Shown: piece after piece, positions 8,569 through 16,966 of the stretch | Position numbering within the stretch: position 1 is the first letter of the stretch | Layout: the number at the start of each line of letters is the position of its first letter | DNA from: Lactobacillus agrestimuris | Lineage (GTDB): Bacteria > Bacillota > Bacilli > Lactobacillales > Lactobacillaceae | Length of the DNA: 60,031 bases | Direction of reading: 5' to 3' | NCBI RefSeq assembly: GCF_943193025.1 | Contig: NZ_CALPCQ010000012.1 | Coordinates: 1 to 60,031 of the forward strand | The notes under the pieces: generated by a model | Database searches by the model: none | What the model was told of the DNA's origin: nothing | The model's input: the letters and a program-made list of their open reading frames with translations, nothing else | Program-made: the position numbers and the translations under genes

Positions 8569-9675
8569 ATGGTTGAAGTAGATTTAAACCATATTTACAA
8601 AAAATATGAAGGCAATGATTACTATTCTGTAAATGACTTTGATTTACATATCAAAGATAAGGAATTCATCGTCTTCGTTGGTCCATCAGGTTGTGGTAAG
8701 TCAACTACTTTAAGAATGGTTGCTGGACTTGAAGATATTAGTGAAGGTACTTTGGAAATTGATCACAAAGTTATGAACGATGTTGCTCCAAAGGACAGAC
8801 ACATTGCGATGGTATTCCAGAACTACGCATTGTACCCACACATGACTATTTATGACAACATGGCCTTCAGCTTGAAGCTTCGTAAATATGACAAGGCCGA
8901 AATTGATAAACGTGTTCAGCACGCAGCGGATATCTTGGGCCTTAAGCAATACTTAGATAAGAAGCCTGGAGAACTTTCTGGTGGTCAACGTCAGCGTGTT
9001 GCTTTAGGACGTGCGATTGTTCGTGATGCACCTATCTTCCTCATGGACGAACCTCTTTCCAACCTTGATGCTAAGCTTCGTGTATCAATGCGTGCAGAAA
9101 TTGCTAAGCTTCACCAAAACCTTGGAACAACTACTATTTACGTAACTCATGACCAGACTGAAGCCATGACTTTAGCCGATCGAGTAGTAGTTATGTCAGT
9201 AGGTAAGGTTGAACAAATTGGTACACCACTTGAGGTTTACAACCACCCAGTTAACCAATTTGTTGCTGGATTTATTGGTTCACCTCAAATGAATTTCTTC
9301 AACGTTCACTACAAGGATCAAAGAATTACCGATGGTAGAGGACTTGATATTGAAATTCCTGAAGGTAAGGCTAAGATGCTTGAACAAAAAGGTTACGCTG
9401 ATAAGGATGTTGTCTTTGGTATTCGTCCAGAAGATATTCACTCAGAAGAGGCCTTCCTTGAAACCTGGCCAAATGCCGTAGTTGAATCAGAAGTTGTAGT
9501 TTCAGAACTTTTAGGTTCAACTATCCAACTTTACCAAAAAGTTGATGGTACTGAATTTGTTGCCATTGTTAACTCTCGTGATTACCACGAACCTGGTGAC
9601 AAAGTAAAAATGGGCTTTGATGTTAACAAGGCACACTTCTTTGATAAGGACACTACTAAGACCATTGTTGATTAG
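8569..9675 (+). CDS. msmK: Sugar ABC transporter ATPase, MsmK/MalK type
   Basis: A 368-residue ATPase energising carbohydrate import. Walker A is GPSGCGKST (38-46), the signature LSGGQRQR, and Walker [16 protein letters not shown], followed by the switch His in THDQTEAM. The C-terminal third is the TOBE regulatory domain of the MalK/UgpC group. Such ATPases often serve several sugar importers in Gram-positives. The position between pgmB and malE makes MalFG its natural partners. The gene is preceded by a strong GGGGGAG. Confidence 0.93.
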   Translation: MVEVDLNHIYKKYEGNDYYSVNDFDLHIKDKEFIVFVGPSGCGKSTTLRMVAGLEDISEGTLEIDHKVMNDVAPKDRHIAMVFQNYALYPHMTIYDNMAFSLKLRKYDKAEIDKRVQHAADILGLKQYLDKKPGELSGGQRQRVALGRAIVRDAPIFLMDEPLSNLDAKLRVSMRAEIAKLHQNLGTTTIYVTHDQTEAMTLADRVVVMSVGKVEQIGTPLEVYNHPVNQFVAGFIGSPQMNFFNVHYKDQRITDGRGLDIEIPEGKAKMLEQKGYADKDVVFGIRPEDIHSEEAFLETWPNAVVESEVVVSELLGSTIQLYQKVDGTEFVAIVNSRDYHEPGDKVKMGFDVNKAHFFDKDTTKTIVD

Positions 9676-9676
9676 T

Positions 9677-9722
9677 CTTAATAATTATTAAGCTTACAAA
9701 TTGCAGACTGAACTGCTTAGTA
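9677..9722 (+). promoter_or_regulatory. Stem-loops between msmK and malE
   Basis: CTTAATAATTATTAAG at 9677-9692 is a perfect palindrome. A second structure pairs CTTAC with GTAAG around GCAG/CTGC (about 9693-9723). No good U tract or standard promoter is visible. It may be an RNA stability or processing element that sets the malE level. Confidence 0.4.
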
Positions 9723-9767
9723 AGGAAATATATATTGTTTTTATAAATTTTTAGGAGGAATAAAGTC

Positions 9768-10982
9768 ATGAAATTATGGAAGAAATTGGCTTTAGGTAGT
9801 ACTGCTGTTTTAGCTGCTATGTCACTTGCAGCTTGTTCAAATGGTTCAAATAATAGTTCATCAAGTAGTAAGAAGGCCAACTTGACCCTTTGGGTAGATA
9901 CTGAACAAGTACCTTACTACAAACAAATCGCAAACGACTTCATGAAAGAAAATAAGAATGTCAAGGTTCGTGTCGTTCAAAGTCCAAATGGTTCAGCTAA
10001 CGCTAAGACTGATGTTGGTAAGGACCCATCAAAGGCTGCAGATGTATTTGAAGTACCTAACGACCAATTAGGCCAAATGGCTGAAGCAGGCTACATTAAC
10101 CCACTTTCACCAGATGCAACTAAGGACATCAAGGCAAACTACGTAAGCGAAGCTTCAAGGGGTGTAACTTGGAAGGGTAAGATTTACGCATATCCTTACG
10201 CACAACAGGCCCAAACACTTTACTACAACAAGTCAAAGCTTTCAGCTAACGATGTTAAGGATTGGAAGACTTTAACCTCTAAGGGTGTAGTTGCTACTGA
10301 CTTTACTAACGCATACGTAATGTGGCCAGTAATGTTCTCAGCAGGTACTAAGTTGTTTGGTGATAATGGTCAAGAACTTAAAGGTTCAACCTTCAACTCA
10401 CAAGATGGTGTTAACGGATTGAAGTGGTACGCTGAACAAAAGGACAATAAGGGCGTAATGCAAACTTCAAACGCATTGAATCAATTAAAGAAAGGCAACG
10501 CACAAGCAATCTTAGATGGTCCTTGGAACGCTGCTAATATCAAGAAGATTTTGGGTAAGGACTTCGCAGTTGCTAAGTATCCAAAGATTAATGTTGGTGG
10601 TAAGAGCGTACAAATGGAAGCATTCCTTGGTATCGAAGGCTTCGCAGTTAACTCACACACCAGTAACGCTAAGGCTGCTTCAGATTTAGCTGCATACATC
10701 ACTAACAAGAAGGCGCAATTAATCGCCCACGAGGAAGCTGGTCAAATTCCTGTATTGAAGGCTGCTGTTAACTCAAGCGCAGTTAAGAACGATCCAGTTG
10801 CTGAAGCTGTAATTGAAATGGCTAAGCCAGGTAACTCAGTACTTCAACCAATGCTTCCACAAATGGCTGCATTCTGGAACGGTTCAGCTCCACTTATCAG
10901 TGGTACTTACGACGGTAAGATTAAGCCATCACAATACAAGGCACAACTTGCTAAACTTGAAAAGAGTATTGAAAAGAAATAA
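9768..10982 (+). CDS. malE: Maltose/maltodextrin-binding lipoprotein
   Basis: A 404-residue extracellular substrate-binding protein (SBP family 1). The lipoprotein signal peptide MKLWKKLALGSTAVLAAMSL is followed by lipobox LAAC with lipidated Cys23 and a Ser/Asn-rich linker. The mature part starts with LTLWVD and keeps maltose-binding features such as YYNKSKL and the DGPWN loop. It delivers maltodextrins to MalFG. A strong AGGAGG precedes the ATG. Putative stem-loops sit on both sides of the gene, which would favour more binding protein than permease. Confidence 0.92.
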   Translation: MKLWKKLALGSTAVLAAMSLAACSNGSNNSSSSSKKANLTLWVDTEQVPYYKQIANDFMKENKNVKVRVVQSPNGSANAKTDVGKDPSKAADVFEVPNDQLGQMAEAGYINPLSPDATKDIKANYVSEASRGVTWKGKIYAYPYAQQAQTLYYNKSKLSANDVKDWKTLTSKGVVATDFTNAYVMWPVMFSAGTKLFGDNGQELKGSTFNSQDGVNGLKWYAEQKDNKGVMQTSNALNQLKKGNAQAILDGPWNAANIKKILGKDFAVAKYPKINVGGKSVQMEAFLGIEGFAVNSHTSNAKAASDLAAYITNKKAQLIAHEEAGQIPVLKAAVNSSAVKNDPVAEAVIEMAKPGNSVLQPMLPQMAAFWNGSAPLISGTYDGKIKPSQYKAQLAKLEKSIEKK

Positions 10983-10999
10983 TTAACTTTTAAAAGCAT

Positions 11000-11037
11000 A
11001 AGCAAAGGTTGGCAGAATATCTCCAACCTTTTCGCTT
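11000..11037 (+). promoter_or_regulatory. Strong intercistronic hairpin between malE and malF
   Basis: Arms 11004-11012 and 11023-11031 form a perfect 9-bp stem with a 10-nt loop. AAGC (11000-11003) and GCTT (11034-11037) extend it past a 2-nt bulge. The T tract is short, so it looks like a partial terminator or a 3' stability hairpin for malE. Confidence 0.65.
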
Positions 11038-11053
11038 GAGAAGGGGAGAAGTT

Positions 11054-12412
11054 ATGTTTAAAAAGAAAAAGCATGTAGCTCCTAAAGCAACGTATGGAGA
11101 AGTTTGGTCAAAGGGTAATATTGCTACTAAATTATCATTCTTTATAATGGGTAGTAACGCTTTGGCTAATAAGCAATGGGTTAAAGGTCTATCACTTTTA
11201 CTCTCAGAAGTTATCTTCTTCGTTTGGGTTTTCTTAAGTGGTATTTCAGCTTTAAGCATGTTATCCGACTTAGGTCCAGATAAAACCAAGAAAGTTGTTT
11301 ATGATGCTGCACAAGGAGTATATGTCACTAAACAACCGTCAAACTCTGTTTTGATTCTATTATTTGGAGTTTTAGCAATAATTTTATGTATTGCAATGAT
11401 CTACCTCTACATTGTTAATTTACGTTCAACAAGACATAATTACATCTTGAAGCGTGACGGTGAACATATTCCTACCAATCTTGAAGAAATTAAGAGTTTG
11501 TTTGATACGCGTTTGCACTCAACTTTAATGGTTATTCCATTAATCGGTATCTTATTCTTTACCGTTTTGCCAACCGTATTTATGATTTCAATGGCGTTCA
11601 CTAACTATGATCGTCAACACCCAATTGCCTTTTCTTGGACTGGATTCCAAGCATTTGGTAATGTTCTTAGCGGTGATTTAGCCGGTACGTTCTTCCCAGT
11701 ATTGGGTTGGACCTTGATTTGGGCAGTTTTAGCAACTGCAACTACATTCTTCTTCGGTGTTTTACTTGCCTTATTGATCGAATCAAAAGGTATTAAGCAC
11801 AAGAGTTTCTGGAGAACTGTATTTGTTCTTGTATGGGCTGTTCCACAATTTGTCTCATTATTGATGATGGCACAATTCTTGGACTATCAAGGTGCTTTAA
11901 ACAATATTTTGATGAACTTACACATTATCGGTTCACCAATTCACTTTATTGATAATCAAGCTTCTCCATTAGTTGCTAGAATTACGGTTATTCTTGTTAA
12001 CATGTGGATTGGTATTCCGGTATCAATGTTGGTATCTACTGCGATTATTCAAAACCTACCAACTGACCAAATCGAAGCTGCAAAAATTGATGGTGCTAAT
12101 GCCGTCCAAATCTTTAGATTCATTACTTTCCCTCAGATCTTATTCGTAATGGCTCCATCATTAATTCAACAATTTATTGGTAACATCAACAACTTCAATG
12201 TTATCTTCTTGCTGACGGGTGGTGCACCAATGAATAGTAAATATAACGGTGCCGGATCGACCGACTTGTTGGTAACTTGGCTATATAACTTAACATTTGG
12301 TCAAGAGCAACGTTACAACGCTTCAGCTGTATTGGGTATTTTAATTTTCATCATCAGTGCGACTGTTTCACTTATTACATACAGACGTACGAATGCTTTC
12401 AAGGAGGGCTAA
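11054..12412 (+). CDS. malF: Maltodextrin ABC permease MalF
   Basis: A 452-residue integral membrane subunit with about eight predicted membrane segments. The first pair (about 30-120) lies before the conserved permease domain. The EAA loop is EAAKIDGANAVQIFRFITFP, which contacts the ATPase. The ATG at 11054 has GGGGAG just upstream. An in-frame TTG at 11009 lies inside the hairpin and has no RBS. malG follows after 3 nt. Confidence 0.92.
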   Translation: MFKKKKHVAPKATYGEVWSKGNIATKLSFFIMGSNALANKQWVKGLSLLLSEVIFFVWVFLSGISALSMLSDLGPDKTKKVVYDAAQGVYVTKQPSNSVLILLFGVLAIILCIAMIYLYIVNLRSTRHNYILKRDGEHIPTNLEEIKSLFDTRLHSTLMVIPLIGILFFTVLPTVFMISMAFTNYDRQHPIAFSWTGFQAFGNVLSGDLAGTFFPVLGWTLIWAVLATATTFFFGVLLALLIESKGIKHKSFWRTVFVLVWAVPQFVSLLMMAQFLDYQGALNNILMNLHIIGSPIHFIDNQASPLVARITVILVNMWIGIPVSMLVSTAIIQNLPTDQIEAAKIDGANAVQIFRFITFPQILFVMAPSLIQQFIGNINNFNVIFLLTGGAPMNSKYNGAGSTDLLVTWLYNLTFGQEQRYNASAVLGILIFIISATVSLITYRRTNAFKEG

Positions 12413-12415
12413 AAA

Positions 12416-13273
12416 ATGAAGTCTTATTCACAACAAAGACGGCTCTCACTAATTTTTCGGTATATCCTTTTAACTATCTTAGCTATTTTATGGATTTTAC
12501 CAATTGTTTGGATCGTCTTAGCTAGTTTTTCATATAACGATACTGGATTTGTTTCGACTTTCTGGCCAGACAAATTCACACTTCAAAATTACATTGGGAT
12601 TTTTACAAATCCACAATATCCATTTGTTAATTGGATCATCAATACATTGATTATTTCAATCGCTTCAATGGTTGTTTCTACTTTTTTAACAATCTCAGTT
12701 GCATATGTATTATCAAGACTTCGCTTTGCCTTTAGAAAGCCATTCTTGCAAATTGCCTTGGTTTTAGGAATGTTCCCAGGGTTCATGTCAATGATTGCTT
12801 TGTACTACATCTTAAAGGGTCTTAACATGTTGAACTTATTCGGTTTGTTCCTTGTTTATGTTGGTGGTGCAGGACTTGGATTCTACGTTGCTAAGGGATT
12901 CTTCGATACAATTCCTAGAGCAATTGACGAAGCCGCAGAAATTGACGGTGCTACTAAATGGCAAGTATTCGTACACATCGGTTTGCCACTTTCTAAGCCA
13001 ATGATCGTTTATACCGCTTTAACAGCATTCATCGCACCATGGACAGATTTCATCTTCTCAGGTATTATCCTATCAACCTCAGGAAATGCTAAGGATTACA
13101 CAATTGCTTATGGACTTTATAATATGGTTCACACGGCAAAGGGTAATGCGACTGCTTACTTTGCACAATTTGTTGCAGGGTGTGTTATCATTGCTATTCC
13201 TATTACAATCTTGTTCATCTTCATGCAGAAGTTTTATGTTAACGGAATTACTGCTGGTGCTGATAAAGGTTAA
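12416..13273 (+). CDS. malG: Maltodextrin ABC permease MalG
   Basis: A 285-residue membrane permease with six predicted helices. The EAA motif is DEAAEIDGATKWQVFVHIGL. It pairs with MalF, and the dimer docks onto MsmK. The ATG lies 3 nt after the malF stop, with AGGAGG inside the malF end. It is the last gene of the maltodextrin operon, followed by a clear terminator. Confidence 0.92.
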   Translation: MKSYSQQRRLSLIFRYILLTILAILWILPIVWIVLASFSYNDTGFVSTFWPDKFTLQNYIGIFTNPQYPFVNWIINTLIISIASMVVSTFLTISVAYVLSRLRFAFRKPFLQIALVLGMFPGFMSMIALYYILKGLNMLNLFGLFLVYVGGAGLGFYVAKGFFDTIPRAIDEAAEIDGATKWQVFVHIGLPLSKPMIVYTALTAFIAPWTDFIFSGIILSTSGNAKDYTIAYGLYNMVHTAKGNATAYFAQFVAGCVIIAIPITILFIFMQKFYVNGITAGADKG

Positions 13274-13292
13274 CGAAAAATTTGCTTATGCT

Positions 13293-13327
13293 AAAAATGC
13301 TTTACTCATTTGAGTAAGGCATTTTTT
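13293..13327 (+). terminator. Terminator of the maltodextrin operon
   Basis: A 15-bp stem (13293-13307 with 13312-13326, one G-T pair) and 4-nt loop merges into a T run. Confidence 0.87.
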
Positions 13328-13407
13328 GTTACAGAAGTTAATAAAATGATATAGTTATTCAATAAGAAAGAGGATTGAAAAATTTTTTCTATCAATGGAG
13401 CTATAAG

Positions 13408-13920
13408 ATGTCAGAAATAAAAATTATTCAAGGTGATATCACAACAATGAAGGCTGATGCAATCGTCAATGCCGCAAATAAAAGCTTGCTTGGCGGTGGA
13501 GGAGTAGATGGTGCAATCCATGCTGCAGCTGGTTCACAATTATTGGAAGAATGTAAAACTTTGCATGGTTGTGATACTGGTGAGGCCAAGATTACAAGAG
13601 GCTATAATTTACCAGCCAAGTATGTCATTCACACAGTTGGTCCAATCTATCGTTTTCATACACCCGATGAAGATGCCAAGTTGCTAGCGGCTTGCTACCG
13701 TAATAGTTTGAATCTAGCTAAAGCGCATAATTTGCATAGCATTATCTTTTCATCAATTTCAACTGGAGTGTATGGTTATCCAGCTAAAGATGCGGCTAAG
13801 GTTGCTTTTGAAACCGTTAGAACATGGTTAGATGAAAATTCAGCTTATGAGATGAATGTAACGATGTGCGCCTTTGAGCAGGGCATGTATCAGATTTTTC
13901 AAGATGAATTAGATAAATAA
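13408..13920 (+). CDS. Macro-domain protein (O-acetyl-ADP-ribose deacetylase-like)
   Basis: A 170-residue stand-alone macro domain of the YmdB/MacroD type. It should bind ADP-ribose and may hydrolyse O-acetyl-ADP-ribose or remove mono-ADP-ribose. Visible motifs are DAIVNAANKSLLGGGGVDGA, IHTVGPIY and the phosphate loop SSISTGVYGYP. The ATG at 13408 follows TGGAG. An in-frame upstream start at 13375 has no comparable site. It stands alone between the mal terminator and a convergent transporter. No ADP-ribosyltransferase was seen nearby. Confidence 0.88.
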   Translation: MSEIKIIQGDITTMKADAIVNAANKSLLGGGGVDGAIHAAAGSQLLEECKTLHGCDTGEAKITRGYNLPAKYVIHTVGPIYRFHTPDEDAKLLAACYRNSLNLAKAHNLHSIIFSSISTGVYGYPAKDAAKVAFETVRTWLDENSAYEMNVTMCAFEQGMYQIFQDELDK

Positions 13921-13968
13921 AAAAAGCTTTGCTCCTATTATATTGATAGAAGCCGAAGCCTTTTTATT
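13918..13968. terminator. Bidirectional terminator between the convergent macro-domain and MFS genes
   Basis: A long imperfect hairpin pairs AAAAAGC...GCTCCTAT with ATAGAAGC...GCCTTTTT. A and T runs on the two sides make it usable from both strands. Confidence 0.7.
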
Positions 13969-15211
13969 TGCGCCTATATGAAATTCCCCAAGCAAAGATA
14001 ATTACAAGAATGAAATTGATGAATAAGGTAAAACCAGTAATCCAAAATACTGCAGCATAACTTGATAGACCCGAGATCGTCGATCCCATCAAAGCTCCTA
14101 AAACTGAACCAACTGCTTGGAAGGATTGATTATAAGAAAAGATTCGACCAAAACTTTCAGCTGGCGTGTTCAATGTCAGGACTGTCTGTGCTGCTGGAAG
14201 CATTGCTGCACTGGCAATTCCAAGGAAAAATCTCAATACTGCAAGAACCCAAGGATTGTGGGTTAGTGCCATTGGAATGAATAGAATAAATCCGACAACT
14301 AAGCCAATTCGTAAAACTCTTAACGGTCCAACTTCATCCATTTTATGTCCGATCTTGGAAGCCGCAATTAATGTCCCGAGTCCAGGTGTTGCTGCAACTA
14401 CACCAGCTACAAAGGCAACATTGTCACTATTCGGCATCATCGACTTTACATATAAGGAAACAATTGGATCGATTGACATTGAAGATGATTGAACAAGCAT
14501 TGTGGTTATAAACATCAAGATAATTAACTTAACACTTGGAAGACCAGCCATAATTTCTTTCATTGGCTTCATCTTTTCGCGTGAAATTGGTGTGAAGTTT
14601 TCATGAACTAAGAAAGTAGTTGCGAAGAAAACTAGTAACATCAAAAATCCTGTAATAAAGAACGGAATTCGATATCCCCAGGCTCCGCCAAATATGTTAC
14701 CAAAGAAACTAGAAAGTGCCCCGCCAAGAAGTGGTCCAACCAAGTTACCAGCAGTTCCGGCAGTCATCATTTGACTCATAACCCAGCCGCTGCGCCTATG
14801 CGGTGTCTCGCCAGCCATCAAAGCTGTCGCATTGTTGATATATCCAGAAAAAGATCCTTGAATAAATCTCATCACAATAATATAGATCGCATTTGGCGCA
14901 AATCCTGTTAAAGTAATTGTCAGTGCCATAACGCCGGAAGCACGCATACACATGAGCTTTCGACCCTTGCGGTCAGCTAAATTGCCCCAATATGGTGAAA
15001 CAATTGCCTGAGCAATAAAGGTCATTGCAAATGCTAATCCAGAGTAGAGATTAATTTGTAATTTACTGTAGTTCCCTAAGTCAGCAATGAAAAGGGCGAT
15101 AAATGGCATGGTCATTGAATAGCCCATTCCGGTGATAAAACAGCCTAACCACAAAGTATAGAAGGCTTTATGCCAACCTGCAGGAAATTTTTCGTTTTCT
15201 TGTTCTTTCAA
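13964..15211 (-). CDS. Major facilitator superfamily exporter, drug-efflux type
   Basis: A 415-residue 12-helix transporter of the DHA1 kind. The motif A equivalent is GNLADRKGRKLM in the loop between helices 2 and 3. A motif C-like GTAGNLVGPLLGG lies in helix 5, which is typical of antiporters that export drugs. The start is a TTG with only a weak AAAGAG upstream. No ATG fits, and the N-terminal MKEQENEKF is a normal cytosolic lead. The substrate cannot be inferred. It is convergent with the macro-domain gene. Confidence 0.82.
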   Translation of the reverse strand: MKEQENEKFPAGWHKAFYTLWLGCFITGMGYSMTMPFIALFIADLGNYSKLQINLYSGLAFAMTFIAQAIVSPYWGNLADRKGRKLMCMRASGVMALTITLTGFAPNAIYIIVMRFIQGSFSGYINNATALMAGETPHRRSGWVMSQMMTAGTAGNLVGPLLGGALSSFFGNIFGGAWGYRIPFFITGFLMLLVFFATTFLVHENFTPISREKMKPMKEIMAGLPSVKLIILMFITTMLVQSSSMSIDPIVSLYVKSMMPNSDNVAFVAGVVAATPGLGTLIAASKIGHKMDEVGPLRVLRIGLVVGFILFIPMALTHNPWVLAVLRFFLGIASAAMLPAAQTVLTLNTPAESFGRIFSYNQSFQAVGSVLGALMGSTISGLSSYAAVFWITGFTLFINFILVIIFAWGISYRRK

Positions 15212-15343
15212 AAAGTCATCTCTTTCATATCAAATACAATAGTTCTATTTTAGCACATACAAAATTAATAAAATTCAATAAAATGACAAGTTATCGCAGC
15301 GCTTCTGTGGTAGGATAATGAAACAGAGAGGAGTGCCATTGCT

Positions 15344-16327
15344 ATGTCACATATGTCACGTAGAGAATACCGCATGAAGAAAGAACATGGAGATCATAAT
15401 GCGGCAGTAGCTAAATCAAATTATGCTCGCAAGCGGTCAGATGACCAGAGAAATTTTCAACAAGCGAGAAAGAAGGCCGAAGTTAAACGTCAAGTCGATT
15501 TCTCTAAAGTAAATTCTCGTCACAACTATACCCATACGAAATTAAACTTTTGGAATATGTTTGCTGATCGGCCATATGTTTCAGTGGCAATTATCGTTGT
15601 GGCGATTTTTCTTATCATGACCAAACTCTGGTGGGGACTACTAATCTTAGCAATCTTAGTTGCGATTGGGATTTTTGTCATTGCTCGCAGTCATCATCCA
15701 GATCAGGTTTTAAGTCTTGAGTTTAAGATGAAGGCTTCTAGGAAGTTAAGTATGCTTAGAGCTTTAGAACTCGGTGGATCAGTTGTCATGTTTTTATCTA
15801 CTAATATGAAGCAAGTAGTAACGGTAAACTTTGCTAATGCAGGTTCAACTGATAGTTTGCAAGTTATCAATAACATGCTAGCAAGCTACGGTGGTAGCTA
15901 TGGTCAACAAGGTTCTTACTTATTAAATTTACTGAATTCTGTTACAGGTAACCAGCTCTGGAGTACTTATCGCTATGCAACTAATAGTGCACAAATGATG
16001 AGTTCACCATCCGGTAGGTGGATTGTAATGTGGTCACTACTTTTAATAATTGCACCAGCCATCTGTGTGTTAGCACAATTTTTCAAGGAACCATATTCAC
16101 GTAATGTGACTTTAATAACTTCCTTTATTACAATGGTAAGTTTTATTTTTACTCCTGTATTAATGAAGCGTTGGGTTATTGCTTATGGTGCAGAAAATCA
16201 AATTGGACCACAAGCAGCAGCTAATGCGATTTCAGTAGGTGGGATGGCCTACGTTGCGATTGCTTGTGCCATTGGTGTGAATATTATTGCGCTCTATCGT
16301 TTCATTAAAAAAGATAATTTTGAATAA
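15344..16327 (+). CDS. Hypothetical membrane protein with a basic N-terminal tail
   Basis: I do not recognise a named family. The 327-residue protein has a strongly basic, polar N-terminus (1-70, rich in Arg/Lys/His) that should be cytosolic. A helix pair follows at about 77-112, then a long central segment (about 120-225) rich in Ser, Gly, Gln and Asn, and three more helices at about 227-320. GAGAGGAG precedes the ATG. It is monocistronic with a bidirectional terminator. The lay-out suggests an envelope protein, but no function is claimed. Confidence 0.75.
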   Translation: MSHMSRREYRMKKEHGDHNAAVAKSNYARKRSDDQRNFQQARKKAEVKRQVDFSKVNSRHNYTHTKLNFWNMFADRPYVSVAIIVVAIFLIMTKLWWGLLILAILVAIGIFVIARSHHPDQVLSLEFKMKASRKLSMLRALELGGSVVMFLSTNMKQVVTVNFANAGSTDSLQVINNMLASYGGSYGQQGSYLLNLLNSVTGNQLWSTYRYATNSAQMMSSPSGRWIVMWSLLLIIAPAICVLAQFFKEPYSRNVTLITSFITMVSFIFTPVLMKRWVIAYGAENQIGPQAAANAISVGGMAYVAIACAIGVNIIALYRFIKKDNFE

Positions 16328-16331
16328 AAGC

Positions 16332-16376
16332 AAAAAAATAAAGGCTAGGATAATTGATCCTAACCTTTATTTTTTT
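16332..16376. terminator. Bidirectional terminator between convergent genes
   Basis: A 20-bp stem (16332-16351 with 16357-16376, one mismatch) and 5-nt loop has A7 on one side and T6-7 on the other. It serves both flanking genes. Confidence 0.88.
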
Positions 16377-16406
16377 AGTTCTGGGAATAAGATTGTTTCT
16401 TTGATT

Positions 16407-16766
16407 TTAGTACCAGTGGTGAGTTAACCAGAAGTTCTTTGCATTAACCCATGAACCGTAACGACCGTAAACGTAGTTATCGGCAACTCTTTCTTGGTTC
16501 TTAGGTGATAAGTCACCATGAAGGTATGCAATGTTTAATTGGTACTTACCGTAGCAAACACCGTTTCTAGCAGTGTAGCTACCACCAGATTCTCTCATAG
16601 CAATGTATTTCTTAGCTGCTTTTTCACGCTTTGAAAGCTTTCTTGCAGCTTGAACAGTTTGATTGTTTGAATTATTTGAAACAAAAGTTTGAACAGTAGC
16701 AACTGCCATAAACGCGATTGTAAATGCTGCTAAAAATTTAACTAAATTTGATTTGATTTTTTTCAT
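16407..16766 (-). CDS. Small secreted Apf-like protein (transglycosylase-like domain)
   Basis: A 119-residue exported protein. Residues 1-41 are a signal peptide (MKKIKSN, hydrophobic FLAAFTIAFMAVATV, likely cleaved after VQAA). The remaining 75 residues match the C-terminal domain of lactobacillus aggregation-promoting factors: RESGGSY with catalytic-type Glu, GKYQL, NQERVADNYVYGRYGSW and a terminal HWY. It lacks the long linker of full-size Apf proteins (about 230-300 residues), so it is a minimal form. It probably acts on or binds peptidoglycan. The gene is divergent from pepN. Confidence 0.85.
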   Translation of the reverse strand: MKKIKSNLVKFLAAFTIAFMAVATVQTFVSNNSNNQTVQAARKLSKREKAAKKYIAMRESGGSYTARNGVCYGKYQLNIAYLHGDLSPKNQERVADNYVYGRYGSWVNAKNFWLTHHWY

Positions 16767-16966
16767 ATTAATTTATTTCATTCCCTAAAAAATTTAAATG
16801 TTTCTTAATTACTTACAGCCTATATACTACAAGTTAAATGTGACAAGAATGTTACAAAAGGGACACGCAAGTCTTACAATCTGAATAAAAACGGCTTTTT
16901 AATGTAATATAAAGACTTTTTTGATAGAATTTAGTTAAAATTTGTTCTATATAGGAGGTATTTTTT

